From contig JAEILZ010000002.1 of NCBI GenBank assembly GCA_018873225.1, positions 3,286,001 to 3,350,000 on the forward strand: DNA of 64,000 nucleotides. Direction: 5' to 3'. The stretch is from [Phialemoniopsis] sp. UDSM-2020. Taxonomy: Eukaryota; Ascomycota; Sordariomycetes; Thyridiales; Thyridiaceae. Both the position numbers and the translations under genes were made by a program. Position 1 is the stretch's first letter. Every line of letters begins with the position of its first letter. The notes beneath the pieces are model-generated. The model did no database searches. It worked only from the letters and a program-made list of their open reading frames with translations, and was not told the DNA's origin. Positions 42,139 through 54,200 of the stretch are shown one piece after another.

Positions 42139-42775
42139 CTTGGCAAACAGCAGAGATGGACTTGTTTGCTGTGCCGCATGCCTGTCTTGAAGTAGAAATC
42201 AGAAGTGTACCATGAGGAGGAGGTTATGTCTTGGGAATGCTGAGGTCGAAGGATGGTCGAACAGCATCCATCCACCTTTCACCTCGCTGTCCGTTTGCGG
42301 TCGCAAAGCTTCACTTCGGGTTCGCGTGTGGTCCGCCTGCAAGACGCGCTTGTGGCTTGAAACCCATTTATCTTATCGGTAAGACAGGGAGGTGGGTACA
42401 GGTTTATGGGTGCTGCGACTGGCAGGTTTCGTGTACCTGAGGCTTGAATAGAAGCACTAAGATAGTGCAATTGTGGCGTCCTTCAGGTGGGAAAGTGGAC
42501 TCGAGTCTCGGCGGTCTGTGCTTTGTGTGGAAGCTGCTCCTGAGAGGACAAATATTAGGCCCAGCCGATCATCTCGAAGCCACAATCAGCTCAGTCTGGC
42601 CTCAACTTCTGTCGATTGGCGTGTGTTTCTGTACTGTTCGCAACGGCCCTGAGAATCAGCGTGCTTACAGTCACAAAAGATCAACGAGAACATCCTTTTC
42701 GACCGGCCGCATTGGAGTCAGTGCCCAGAGAGACATCCTGCCAAGCTCGCCCCGTGACGGGAGCTTCAATTCATC
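42139..42775. other. Divergent promoter region, HIR3 and ChAP genes
   Basis: It is 637 bp long. An open frame on the plus strand (from 42444) reads through this region but lacks similarity until it enters ChAP exon 2; I treat it as upstream sequence. Confidence 0.5.
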
Positions 42776-45238
42776 ATGGTTGCGCCGGCTGTCCCTGAGT
42801 ATGTTGCCCGACGCAGGATGCTCTCTTCTTGTCATATCTGACCCTTGTACTTCCAGGATCACCGAGGAGGTCCTTCATGAGGCAATCGAAGCTCGGACTG
42901 AGCAGTTAATCGCGCTCCGAGAACTCGGATCCCCAGATCTCGTCCACCTCCTCAAGCAACCGGTCCGAAACGCTGGAAAACATGTGTGTTCCCTCTCCGA
43001 TACATTCCTCTGCCACAAATGTGCGCGGCGGCTGATTTCAACGTGCATAGATTGGTGTCTATCACCATGTGACTGGTGTCGATGCATCATCCTCTGCCAG
43101 TTTGGCTGCCTACATCAACACTCTGACATACAAAGAGCATGGTTCATCTGCGACGACTAAGATAGTGGAGGGTCTTTACTGGTATTATTCGTCCAGCTCT
43201 AGCTCTGATATCCTTCGCCAGCGCTAACATGTTGTTCCAACAGCTGTTACAATGCTCTCTCACGTCTAGACATGCGAGTCCACGTCACCATCCCCGGCAC
43301 CGTCGAGAGTTATTGCGTAGACGAGCGCGGCGAGAAGAAGAAGGCGACCGAGGAACTGTGGCTCGAGACATACCTCTGCAGTGTTCTTCGCGCGTACTCT
43401 TACGCTGATGATGGCAGCGGTGAGACGATTCGCAAGATCATGGGTGTGCGCCGATTCAACCCTGTCACGAACACCGAAACGGAACACAGATTCTTGAGCG
43501 CCGCGGAACAGCTGTTCTTCAGGGGTACGTTTAGGAGGCTCCAGGGAGTTTGTGTCACATGTATACTAATTGGCATGGTAGGCTGGCAGCTCGGCTCAGA
43601 CTCGACCGTACAGGTACCCAACCTCGTCTCCAATCACCTTGTCAGCGGCCTTCTCAAGTACTTTGAAACCACCGGCCGATATGCATCAGGCATCAATCTC
43701 TTTGAGAAGCTTCGAACACAAAATGTTGAGGTTGCGTCGCTACTGTCGAAGATATTGTTCATGGGCAACGAAGAGGTGGAGGGGATTCGCATCCTACATT
43801 CGGCGTTGGCCGAGACTCCCATGGACTATGTGATGCTCGACGCGCAGGCGGCGTTCCTCCTGAAGAAGGCTCAGACAGCCGCGTCTCCTGAACAAAAGGA
43901 AGAGAGATTGAGAATGGCTCTCGGCTGCGCTGACCGCAGCACGATCGCCGCACCAAGCGAGTTTGGCACGTGGGCGAGACTTGCTGAGACCTATGTCGCG
44001 CTCGAGGACTGGGAGAATGCTCTCACCATCCTCAACTCTTGCCCTATGTTCACATACCAAGACAAGGACGCGCCCATCATGCCGGAGCCCAAGGACGTGT
44101 ACCTGCCGACACTACCCGAAACCAGGCTCGACGAAATCGACAGCGAACCGGAATCAAGATACTCTGAGCAGGTCGACTCAAGCCTTCTCAACCTGAGGGC
44201 AGCATCGTACCGCGGCACTTTCAAGAAGGCGTATGCCATTTTGACTGAGATGACTGCAAAAATCGGCTGGGATCAGCTGCTCAAGATCCGGAGTCAGGTA
44301 TTCGTCATGGAAGATGAGTACCGAACGGAGAAGCAGGATATTGGACATCACACCTTCCCCCCGAAGCGGAATCCTAGTACCGATGGTCTTCGGGGGACTC
44401 CCAGCGCATCTCAGAACGGCGAGAACCACGAGGAGGATGACGATGAGGAGTCCGAGACTGAGTCCAACACGGAGGCCAAGGAGGGCCCCAAGGACGAGCA
44501 GCAGGAAGAATCCAAAGAATCTGAGGAGGCTAAAGCAGATGCAGACTCGACGGCTGCAACATTGGTACCTAACGGGAACACAGTCGAGAAGCCGTCCAGC
44601 ACGGCTGACCCTGGTGAGCTCAAGGTGGACGACAACGTGAGTTTCAGCATTTTCATGGCCTTATATGCACCGCATTTTGCTAATGTACATACGCACAGGG
44701 CACCCCAGAGGAGAATCTGAGCCGTCTGAACAACAAGCGGCTCTGCGAGCGATGGCTGGACAGTCTCTTCATGGTCCTCTACGAGGACCTGCGAGTCTAC
44801 ACCATCTGGCGGACGCAGATGGCGCAGTACCGCGCCCAGTCAATGCAGTACAAGAAGTCGGCCGAGGAGTGGGAGATACTCGGCTCGCTCGCCGAGCGCC
44901 TGCAGCACACGGACGAGGCCGTCGAGGCGTACCGCGCCTGCCTGTCTCTGCGCTTCAGCCCCAAGGCCCTGACGGGCATCCTCAGGGTGTTTGAGAAGAC
45001 AAAGTCCACGCGCGAGACGGTCGGCGCCATCCTCCGGCTCGTCACGTGGCAGTACCGCTGGTATTCGGAGTTCTCGCCCGAGCTGCTGCGCTCCATCCGC
45101 ACGCTCATCGAGGACGAGGGCGCGGTCAAGGTGCGGAGCATCGTGCAGGCGACGAGCCTGCCTCAGAACGTGCTGGACCTGACGCACCACTATGCTGCGC
45201 TGTGCGCCACGTTCAGGAGCAGCGGCACTGACGGCTAA
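42776..45238 (+). CDS. ChAP-family protein (Chs5-Arf1-binding; Bch1/Bud7-like exomer subunit)
   Basis: Exomer cargo adaptor that helps carry selected cargo, such as chitin synthase, from the trans-Golgi to the plasma membrane with Chs5 and Arf1. Six exons, 42776-42798, 42857-42983, 43051-43181, 43244-43524, 43582-44636 and 44699-45238, give 718 aa. Diagnostic parts are EARTEQLIALRELGSPDLVHL near the N-terminus, GVYHHVTGVDASSSASLAAY, the spliced GLYC|CYNALSRLDMRV and VTIPGTVESYCVDERGEKKKATEE. TPR-like helices follow, and a C-terminal block has RLCERWLDSLFMVLYEDLRVYTIWR. A highly acidic insert (DDDEESETESNTE..) of about 60 residues lies between the last two blocks. The 23-nt first exon has consistent phase and splice sites but is the least certain part. 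Confidence 0.92.
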
Positions 45239-46454
45239 TCGAGGCGAAGACAGAGGGATGTATATGGGTTTGGCGGAGGGTAAAGGGGGAGGGCTGGTCA
45301 GTTAGCTTGTGCGCCTGTGGGTGTTGCGCCAAACGATGAAGCATATGAGCGCGTTACTCGTACTGCAATATGAAATAATGGTATCATCCTTTGATATCCC
45401 AGTGTGTAATAGATTCACGTTAGCTTACGAAGGACGATTCTGATTCCAAAGGACTAATAGAACACTTGCTTGATTTAATCCAGAGAAATTCGTGCCCGCT
45501 ATCTCGTGAAAAATATCAGACAAGAGTTGAGGTCTGTATTTTGTCTTGCAAGCATTTTCCTGAGCAGAACGTAAGAATCTCTCTATTGTATCAATCTAAT
45601 ATATTAAGCAAGATCCAAAATTACCAGTGTTAGATGTATTACAGAATATCGTAGTGATGAAGTCCGAGAAAGAAATATCATATTTAATTTTAATGTTTTT
45701 TTTTCATTAAATACAATATCAAGTGTTAAAGGTTCAGTCCAGCGTTTACAAGAACGGACCTCCCACACAGCTTCTCTCCATCTTTGTTATACTCTCACAA
45801 GACTGGACACATCCAAGAGCCATACGATTGTAGGAAACTCTTTGCATATTCTTTCGCCAGGTGATATCTCGTCCTCGCAGACTCATCCCCGCGTCCATGC
45901 ATGCCACGCGTACCCACCAAAGAGCCTCAAAAGGCTGTGGAGTCGCAGCGTCGTCCGCATGGTCTAAGTGCCAAAGGGGGCTAGTTGTGCAAGGTGCGCA
46001 AAGACCATGGCCAACCAAAACGGCCTCGAGCTCCAGCATTACGGGGTTGTAAGTGGTCACGCATGCGAGGGGGCCATGCGATGCGGCCCAACCTCTGTGT
46101 CTGTTGTCCGATTTTGGATCTTGCAATCTTTCTTTCAACGTCACCTTCTGCCTTGATGTTTTGTGTGATTCAATGACTACGTTGCGCGAGCGCGAGAGAA
46201 CTTGGGCCAGTACGCGACAGCTCGCGCTGCGGGTTGAATTATTCGAATCGCCCCCGGTAAGCGGGATCAACGAACTATCTGATGAAGCAGCGAGGATACC
46301 CATAGCCAAGGAGATATAGACGACCAAACATGAATTCCTGATAAATCTGCCAAGCTCATTTCGTGTACGCCTTTTCTCCATGCTACATACTGCCGGACTG
46401 AAGGCGCCATGGCGATTCGAGGAGTTGGGACAGCGGATGATGGGCTGTCGACTC
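45239..46454. other. Convergent intergenic spacer with an AT-rich core
   Basis: No gene is seen. 45590-45740 is strongly AT-rich, including a T9 run near 45698, and drops sharply in GC relative to the coding neighbours. An open frame over 45746-47056 on the minus strand is mostly an out-of-frame reading of the acidic gene plus chance sequence. Confidence 0.5.
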
Positions 46455-47196
46455 TTAGTCCTCCTCCTCGCCGTTGGCAGCGACCTCCTCCTCTTCCTCC
46501 TCCTCGTCGCCGACAGGGGCGTCAGAGGCCTTGGCCTGTGCCTTGGAGGTGAGGTCATCGTTGCCGGCGTCCTCATCTTCGACGTCCTCCTCGTCGACGT
46601 CCTCCTCTTCGTCCTCCTCTTCACCAGCACCGTTGGCCTCGTTGAGAGATTTGTCGACGGCATCACCAGAAGTGACGGCGGTCTTTTGCTTCTTCTTGGG
46701 AGGAGCCGGCTCTGCAGTGAAGTGTTAGCAAAAAGACTCGAGCAGAAAGGAGACCGAATCGCAAGCCACCAGAGCAATAAGTGGGATAGACATACCTTCA
46801 GCGCCTTCCTCCTCGTCCTCGGCACCTTCGGCACCCTCGTCGTACTCGTCCTCCTCATCCTCTTCATCGTCCTCTTCATCGTCTTCTTCATCCTCGTCAG
46901 AGATGTACCTAAGGTATGGTGATTAGCAACGTTTGTTTTTGACGATGCGAATTCATGATTATAAATAACAGCGCCTGGAGAGTCAAGGCTCCGGGGGTTT
47001 GCGCCGCACGCCAGTCTCGAAAAGAGATTCTCATCAAAACGGCAATGCAGTCGCAATCAGGTAGTCACATAGGTAGGCAAAAAGCGCATGTGGCTGCATG
47101 TTGTGGGTGAACTTACTCCTCCTCTTCCTCGCCGTCGCTAGGGAGGGAGACGAGCTCCTCCTCCTCCTCGTCTTGCTTTCTCTTGCGGGAAGACAT
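46455..47196 (-). CDS. Highly acidic nuclear-type protein
   Basis: Three exons, 47196-47117, 46908-46796 and 46711-46455, encode 149 aa; the introns are 208 and 84 bp. The protein begins MSSRKRKQDEEEEEL, then consists largely of Glu/Asp runs (DEEDDEEDDEEDEEDEYDE). A basic PPKKKQK motif near the middle is a likely nuclear localisation signal, and the C-terminus is again acidic (VGDEEEEEEVAANGEEED). This layout recalls prothymosin-like and histone-chaperone-associated acidic proteins, but there is no defined domain. The first intron is about three times longer than others in the window. A pyrimidine-rich promoter lies upstream on the coding strand. Confidence 0.85.
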
Positions 47197-47278
47197 GGTA
47201 GTTTTTGGGTTTAGATAGGGTCAATGGATGATACCAGAGGTTCTTGTGAGAAGAATATATGTGACCAGAGTGCTGTAG

Positions 47279-47585
47279 GGGAGAATTGGGAGGAAAGAGA
47301 ATGGAGAGAAGGGAAAGAGAGGGAGGAAAGGCTGGGGGGATGGGGGAGCTTAGGTGGGCTGCGGGTCGGTGCGTGGACCAAGACACACGCATAGGTACCA
47401 ACCGATTTGGAGGCAAAACAGCTTACAGAGGGCCAAAGGAGGGAGAGATGGGGGACGGGGGGAGGAGAGGGAGAGGGAGAGAGGCACAGAGGACAGAGGG
47501 CGGATGGGGGAGCTACACCACCTTGCCAGAGGAACAGAGAGAGCCGGAAACACAAGAGAAACGGGGGAGGGCGGGGGACGAAGCT
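47279..47585. other. Purine-rich (plus strand) tract upstream of the acidic-protein gene
   Basis: Long runs such as GGGAGGAAAGAGAATGGAGA and AGGGAGAGGGAGAGAGGCA dominate this 300-bp stretch. On the coding strand of the acidic-protein gene it is a CT-rich tract immediately upstream, a common core-promoter feature of strongly expressed fungal genes. Confidence 0.6.
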
Positions 47586-49164
47586 GGGAGCTTCAGCTGT
47601 TGGCTGGGTCTGCGATCTGCGCTTCGACCAAAAGACCAAACAGCTTGCTTACCTATCTCGACTGAGATCGAGGACGCTACCCGGATAGGCAATGTATTCT
47701 CTCACTGGGATAGGGAGGGGGAATACTTGTTGACTATTGATGCCGCCAGAACAGAGACAGAGATTGGGGGAGGGGAGCTTGGTCCGGCCAGACCACAACT
47801 GGAGCTCTGACGGCAAGCCTGGAGTTAAGAGGGCGGGAAAAGGGAGCCAAGGAAGCTCGGGGAGCCCACCCCTGGCACTTGCCGGCCAGTTGCAGCACGC
47901 AATTGCTTGATCGCGCAGTGGGCAAAGGAACAGCTGGGATTGGACGCTAAATTTGTGTCGGCTTGCGGGCTCCGCCAGTCCTTCCAGGCCAGGCGTGCTA
48001 GGACAGTTGACCAAGAGAGAATTCAAGCTCGGACCACCAAAACGCCCGGAGGATCAATACTTGCTTGCTCTGGCTGTGACGGTGTTGCACGTCTTGTGCG
48101 CGTAATGTGTGAGCTGCCAAGCCGCCCCTCGTCAACACATTTCCTCCCAAAAATGGCAAGCCGCCGATGGACTTCCATCAACCCAACACGCTAAAAAATA
48201 AGAAACCCATCCAATCCAGAACGTCATGGATTCGTTTTCTAAGAGGAGGCGTCACGTGGCAAGCATGCAAGCAAGCCTGTCGTCCTAGGAATCCAAGCTG
48301 GAGGCTTGGCCTTGAAATCGCCCGGGCAAGAAGCAGGCTCCTACCACTCGGCACTGGAGCCGAAGACGCAAGATTCTAGGGCGCCCTCTTCTGATGCGCT
48401 GTGTGAGCAGGTGTGCAAGGTGTTCTCGATGACAGATCCTGATAGTTGGGAGGTCTTTCGCGTGCTCGAGTAATCTTTCGAGACCGCGTCATCATGTCAT
48501 GCACTGCCACTGGCAGTTTGATTGCGAACCTCGCTGTAGAGCTGAGTTGCATTCTTGGAGATGACAATGTGATGCTCAAACATCCAAATTCCCGGAGAAG
48601 ACAAAGCTCCAAAGATGTCCGCGATGCGCGTCGCTGCCGTCGCGGAAGTCCAAGATCCAGAGAGTGTTGTATTCACCACTGCGACCTTCAGATCCATCGA
48701 GCTTCCCTGCGCATCCTGTCGATGCGACGACGATTAGAGTTCAAGCCCCGAGAATGCAATCTTGATCCCAGTAGCGCACCTGGTGCATTTCGTCACCTTC
48801 AATTTGACGAGATGCGGGGCTGGACCATTGACGGGCGCGGGCTGGTTCGACGCGTCAATAACGCGTCGAGCAACTGAGCACAACTTGGTGCACACCTCCC
48901 CACCCACACAGTCCTCTAACCCCGTAGTTTGATGACTTGGTGGGAAATGAATTTTTGTTTTAGCCATTCTGTTCTCGACGATCGTCTCGACCGAGTTCGA
49001 CTTCGACCCCGGATTTTGGAGTGGATGCAACATTGCTTGCATTGCCTGAGATGAGGAGAGCCATATGTCCACTGAGACATGGCTTTCTTGAAGAGATGTT
49101 CTGGGGAAAAGAAACTATCCATGACCAGGGACCCGGTAGAGAATATGAGACCGACCGAGGAAAC

Positions 49165-49180
49165 GAGAGAGAGAGAGAGA
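49165..49180. repeat. GA dinucleotide microsatellite
   Basis: Eight perfect GA units lie in the gene-poor stretch; no function is assigned. Confidence 0.75.
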
Positions 49181-51260
49181 AAAACGGTCGGTTGAGGTAA
49201 GCTGACATATCAGCGCTTCTGGCGCGATAAGACACGGATTGCTTGACCTATCACGCTGACTCTTCTTGCCCCGTGTGCTTGCTTTCGCACGCCCGTTGAG
49301 AAACGCAGTCAGTGAGTGTTCTTGGGGCAATTGGTACAATTCAAATGAAAAAGACTTTGTTAGAAGATAGACATCTATTTGGTCCCAAGAAAAAGAAGAA
49401 AAGAGCAGGCTTGCCTTTGTGACAAGACCAGATTGAAATCTGACAGCATGGGAGGGAAGTCCCCAAGGCCAAGAGACTGGAGTGTTTTGGTGCAGTTTAG
49501 TACGTCAGAGCCTTCTCTTACAGGGCATGATCACTGCCTATTCGGGTCTTAGATCAGGCACCAAAGGCCATGGAAGAGACGCGGAAGCAGCCTCGAAGGG
49601 CCCCGGAAGTCCCAGGCCGCGGCGGCGGGAAGACCCTTGTCCCTTGCCCAGGTGTGAGTGGTCCCCTGGTCCAAACACGCTGAGCTGAAAAGGACGAGTT
49701 GGCCTGGGAGATCTTTTAGTGAATCAAGAAGGTGAATAACATTATTACTTCGCTCAATGCAAATTATTGGAGAAAAACCAGCAGAAAAAAAGCAAGGAGG
49801 ACCGTGGAAAAGCCAGGAGACGGCAGTCAGTCATAATGGGTAGATGAGCTTTCCATCCCTTGCGTCCTCGCTGATAACGACTTGCAGGTGTCAAAGCTGT
49901 CCAGAAAAGCAAGTTTGAACGACACTTGTCGGTTGTCTCATTTCATTAACTGGGTCAATGTTGTTGGCCTACATTCCAGTCATGTCTCACCTCACAGGGT
50001 TTGGTCTCTGTCCCCATCGAGCCGTGCAACCGAAGCAGTCCTTTGACATCATTTTTATTCGTTCGACGTCTTCGTCCTTGTACGAGTACACAGCGCTTTG
50101 AACTCGATGTGATGGTAACTTATACTTCGTACAGGATTGCGTTCTTCATGTAGAGCCCTTTTACCTTACGAGGGCTGAGCCTGATGTTGTACCAGAGAGG
50201 CCTCGAGTTCTCGCTGTGGAACGTCGTGTTGTCGGAGGTAAGGGTTGGTTCAATCTTCCCGCAGCTCGCTCCGCTCCCGCAATCGTCTCCCTTTCCCCGC
50301 CCATCCTCGCTCTCAACATCCCACAGAGGGGATCTCACGATGCACCTGGGCCAGACTATTGACCCATAGCAAGGAGGCGGGGCGCATGAAAGGTAGGTAT
50401 CTTACTCTCTGATGTAGCTTTGTGCAATTGTGAAGCCCCATACTGTATGCCCGGTTCCGTCGAGTGGACAGAGCTTCCTGTCTCCAACCCGTCTGAGGTG
50501 ACACGAAACACAAACTCGCCCTCGGATTATTGGATTCTTTTCGCATAGGGAGGCTGGGAGGGATTCTCTTTGGGGGTCACTTGCGCTTCACAAGCAGAGG
50601 ACAGGATCTTCACCAACTGCCGCGGTATGACCCTCTGGTACTACCGGCACGGATGCGACAGGAATTTGGAGAACCGGCATTGACCTGCATCCTGCCGCTG
50701 TAACATTGAACGCATCTGCGCCGCTCACCATCAGCTCAAAACGTACAGATCTTGACACCATCACTCCCTTCCGCAGGTGTCAATTGACATGCGCCCTGCT
50801 AATCCTCATCTTAAAAGAGACCCAGCAACAAGGTACGCATGGGGATGTTTGCTCCAGAGGCCGAGATTGCCACGGCTGCGATTGGACAGCGACGAGCTCC
50901 CGAGCCACCTGAGGGTGGTGCCTTGCGGGAGGCCGATGGGCGCTACGCTGCGGTAGGATTGGAGCTAGGGAGGCCCTAGCCCGGATCACAGGGCCACGCT
51001 AGGGCGTACACTGCTGAACTTGAGTGTCACACCCACCCGAGCGGGCCCCCTGTTGTACACCCACTAGCAGGTCTGTAGGGCACTCACCCTGTTTTTGCAG
51101 GACTGCCTGACGCGACTGTACCTGGCGTCCCCTGTAAGGCAATATCCGAGTAGAAAACTAAGGCCCTTCCCCACGACTTCCAGAAATCACCTGCCCACAA
51201 TCATGTCGTAGGCGAGAACAGGCGAAAACACAACGCAAACCGCAGAATAGCTGGCCCAAG

Positions 51261-54200
51261 ATGGCTGCCCTCTCCGAGGCAGAGGATGCATATGCAGCCG
51301 ACGTCGAGAGCAAGGTCGCCACTCCCAAGTCGCGGCGCCAGCGCGGCGTCAAGCATCGAGAATTCGGCCTGTATGCGAGTCGGATGCGACACCGACCCCA
51401 GACGAAACGAGAGTCCGCTGCCTCAGAATTGGCTGGCTGGCCCCCTCAAACACAACAACACCATCCTGACGACCGGGGTCGCCTCGATTTTTACCAGGGC
51501 ACTGCAGGCCAACTTCCTGACCCCTACCTCGACGATTACCACCTCCACGCCGCAGATTCTGCACCGCAATTACCGCCTCTTCCCATCTCGCCCATATCTC
51601 CCAGATGGGCTTCACTGGCAAACGGCCACACAATCCCCTTTGACCAGGTGACTGCGTCGCCGAGTCCGCCAATTGCGTCTGCTTCATTCGAGTCACGATC
51701 GCGCGCGACGTCGACTTCGTCCTCTTCCAAATTCCCAGGCCTCTCCTCCCACCCTTACACCCCGAGCCTGGCCCAATACGCCTCGTCCGACCGCTCGTCA
51801 TATTCTCAAAAGACCTTCTCACCCCTGGACGGCCGAGATGACACCCCGTCAACTGTGACTTCCTCAACTCCTACCTCTCCGACTCTGTACCGCCCCGACA
51901 GTCGACAGGCAGGCGAAGCTGTGCAGGTCGACAACTTCTCCCGCCCTCGAAAGCCCAGCATGAGGCAACAGTACGTCGAGACCCCGGTGCGGTTCCGCCA
52001 CCCTGATGCGCTGCACGTAGACGGCAAGCTGCCGCCGCCGCCAATGCAGTATTCACAATGGCAGCGTGAACGAGCTAGGGGCTTGTCGATCTCGTCTAGC
52101 AAATCTACATCCACACATAACTCTCTCCCTCGCCAACCGTCAAATGACCATTTGCGAGGCAACCGTCCAGCACCTGCTGGAATTATTTCACCAGGGCTGC
52201 CACGACCCCCGGCAGCCTACAGCCGGAACGAACATCCGGCTCCTGCTCCCCATCCAGCACATGGCGGTTATCTCCAGACCCGCGAAGCTGCGCCTTGGCT
52301 GGTGGACGACGAGATGCGTTCGAGCTATCGGTCACAATGGACCTCGTCAACGGCGCATGCGACGCTATTCACGGCTAGCGGGACCGAGCGAAGCAGCGTT
52401 CTCACAAAGACGAGCTCGCGAACCTCTTATTCACTGTGGGGTGCCGGTGGTGGCACCGCTGATGAAGGGTTGGGTGTGGAGGATGTTCTGGGTATGTATG
52501 AAAAGGGCTTTGCCGACTCGACCGGCGCCGAGGACAACGATCTCGATACTCATGATGACGGTTATGAAACGAAAGACGACATGATATACGAACACGAGCA
52601 CCCTCGCCCGGACACGCGGCACGGGGAGAGTGCCCAGCTTGAAAACCGAATATTAGAGGCCATGAGCGAGCCTTTACCAGTACCAGTGCCAGTGCCGCCT
52701 CGAGCTCCCGGCATGTCGCAAGAGGATCCGTATATGCTTCGCGACTCGGGCGCTTTCTTCCGCAACTCGGGACTGCCATCTTCTCTACCTAAGGACATCG
52801 GCTTAAGTCTGGCAACGAAGCATTTGGGCAAAACGGACTACACGGATGTCGACCCTAGCGAAAAGCATGACTCTGGCAAGGTAGTTGACGACGACGAGGA
52901 GCCTTCCGTCGCGCGAGAGCATAGCACTCGGTCTGCGCGGACGGCCACGCCCTCGCCACCTCCCGCGGAACCCGCAGAGCAGGACAGTCCCAAAGCAACC
53001 GAAACTGTTCAAGATACACCTACCGAGCTTAGACCTGATGTTCCGGATGTGCCACCACCGCCACCACCGCACTCGCCGGCCCTCTACGCATCTGCAGAAG
53101 AGGAGGATCCTGCCTCAAGGGATCGATATGGCTTCCGGAAGCACAACCAGTATGTCAGTCGGGCGCAGTACGACGAGTGGAATAGCACATATAGCGAGTA
53201 TCTCGCAAGGCGGCGGAAGAAGTGGGTGGTGTACCTGAAAGACAGTGGCCTGATGACGGACAACCCCAACCGCTTCCCCCCTCCGTCGGCCAAGACGAAA
53301 CGCTTCATCCGCAAGGGCATCCCTCCTGACTGGCGAGGTGCAGCTTGGTTTTACTATGCGGGCGGCCCTGGCATTCTCGCCAAACACCCCGGTGCTTACG
53401 ACAAGCTCCTCAAGAGAGTGGGCAAGGGCGAGGTGAAAGAAGTGGATGCCGAGGCGATCGAGCGCGACTTGCACCGGACCTTCCCCGACAACTTGAAGTT
53501 CAAATTTGCAGCTGGACAACCTGGGAACGGAGATGCAATCAGTGAACACACGAGGGTCGAAGAGCCTGCCATCGTGTCCTCGCTGCGGAGAGTCTTGCTG
53601 GCCTTCTCTCTCTACAACCCCCAAATCGGCTACTGCCAGAGTCTGAACTTCCTGGCTGGTCTGCTGCTCCTCTTCGTCGAGACGGAAGAGCAATGCTTCT
53701 GGCTGCTCAATGTCATCACCCGCGTCTACCTACCGGGCACTCACGAGATGTCCCTTGAGGGCTCCAAAGTCGACCTCAGCGTCCTCATGTCTACTCTCAG
53801 GGACTCGATGCCGCAGGTGTGGGACAAGGTAGCCGGGGAAATGGAGGACCCGAACAACGGCTCCGTGCCGCCAACGCCCACGACGCCCAAGTACGGCACG
53901 CTAGGGCGGAAAGCCAGAAGGCCCAGGGGGCTCATGACCAGGTCAGCAACCTCGTCTGGCGTCGCCTCTTCCGTGGACCGGCTACCCCCCATTACGCTCT
54001 GCATGACCGCTTGGTTCATGTCGTGCTACATCGGCACTCTGCCCATCGAGACTACTCTGCGCGTCTGGGACGTGTTCTTCTATGAGGGGAGCAAGACGCT
54101 CTTCCGCGTGGCGCTGGGCGTCTTCAAGCTCGGTGAGCAGGAGATCAAGGGCGTGCAGGACCCCATGGAGATGTTTGGTGTTGTCCAGACCATCCCGAGG

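Larger units (their letters stand above)
47197..51260. other. Long gene-poor stretch (4 kb) between the acidic-protein gene and the TBC gene
   Basis: I find no credible gene. Contents: a purine-rich tract at 47279-47585, a GA microsatellite at 49165-49180, and several domainless frames. Within 48497-49072 on the minus strand, two collinear frames separated by one stop have an unusual composition but no start, splice sites or family. The region 49.9-51.2 kb is likely the promoter and leader of the TBC gene. Confidence 0.4.

Noticed and set aside
43182..43243. Apparent in-frame TAA after WYYSSSSSSDILRQR in the ChAP gene, suggesting a disrupted gene
   Set aside because: Splicing GTATTA..CAACAG (62 bp, with a GCTAAC branch point) removes this stretch and gives GLYC|CYNALSRLDM in phase, so the reading-through frame is intronic.
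45746..47056. 436-codon minus-strand frame
   Set aside because: It is largely an out-of-frame reading of the acidic-protein gene (runs of K, R, T) plus spacer sequence; the true frame has clean splice sites and a better start.
47279..47585. Open frames through the purine-rich tract as a coding gene
   Set aside because: Composition (Arg/Glu/Gly runs) comes from the low-complexity DNA; the tract matches a CT-rich promoter of the opposite-strand gene.
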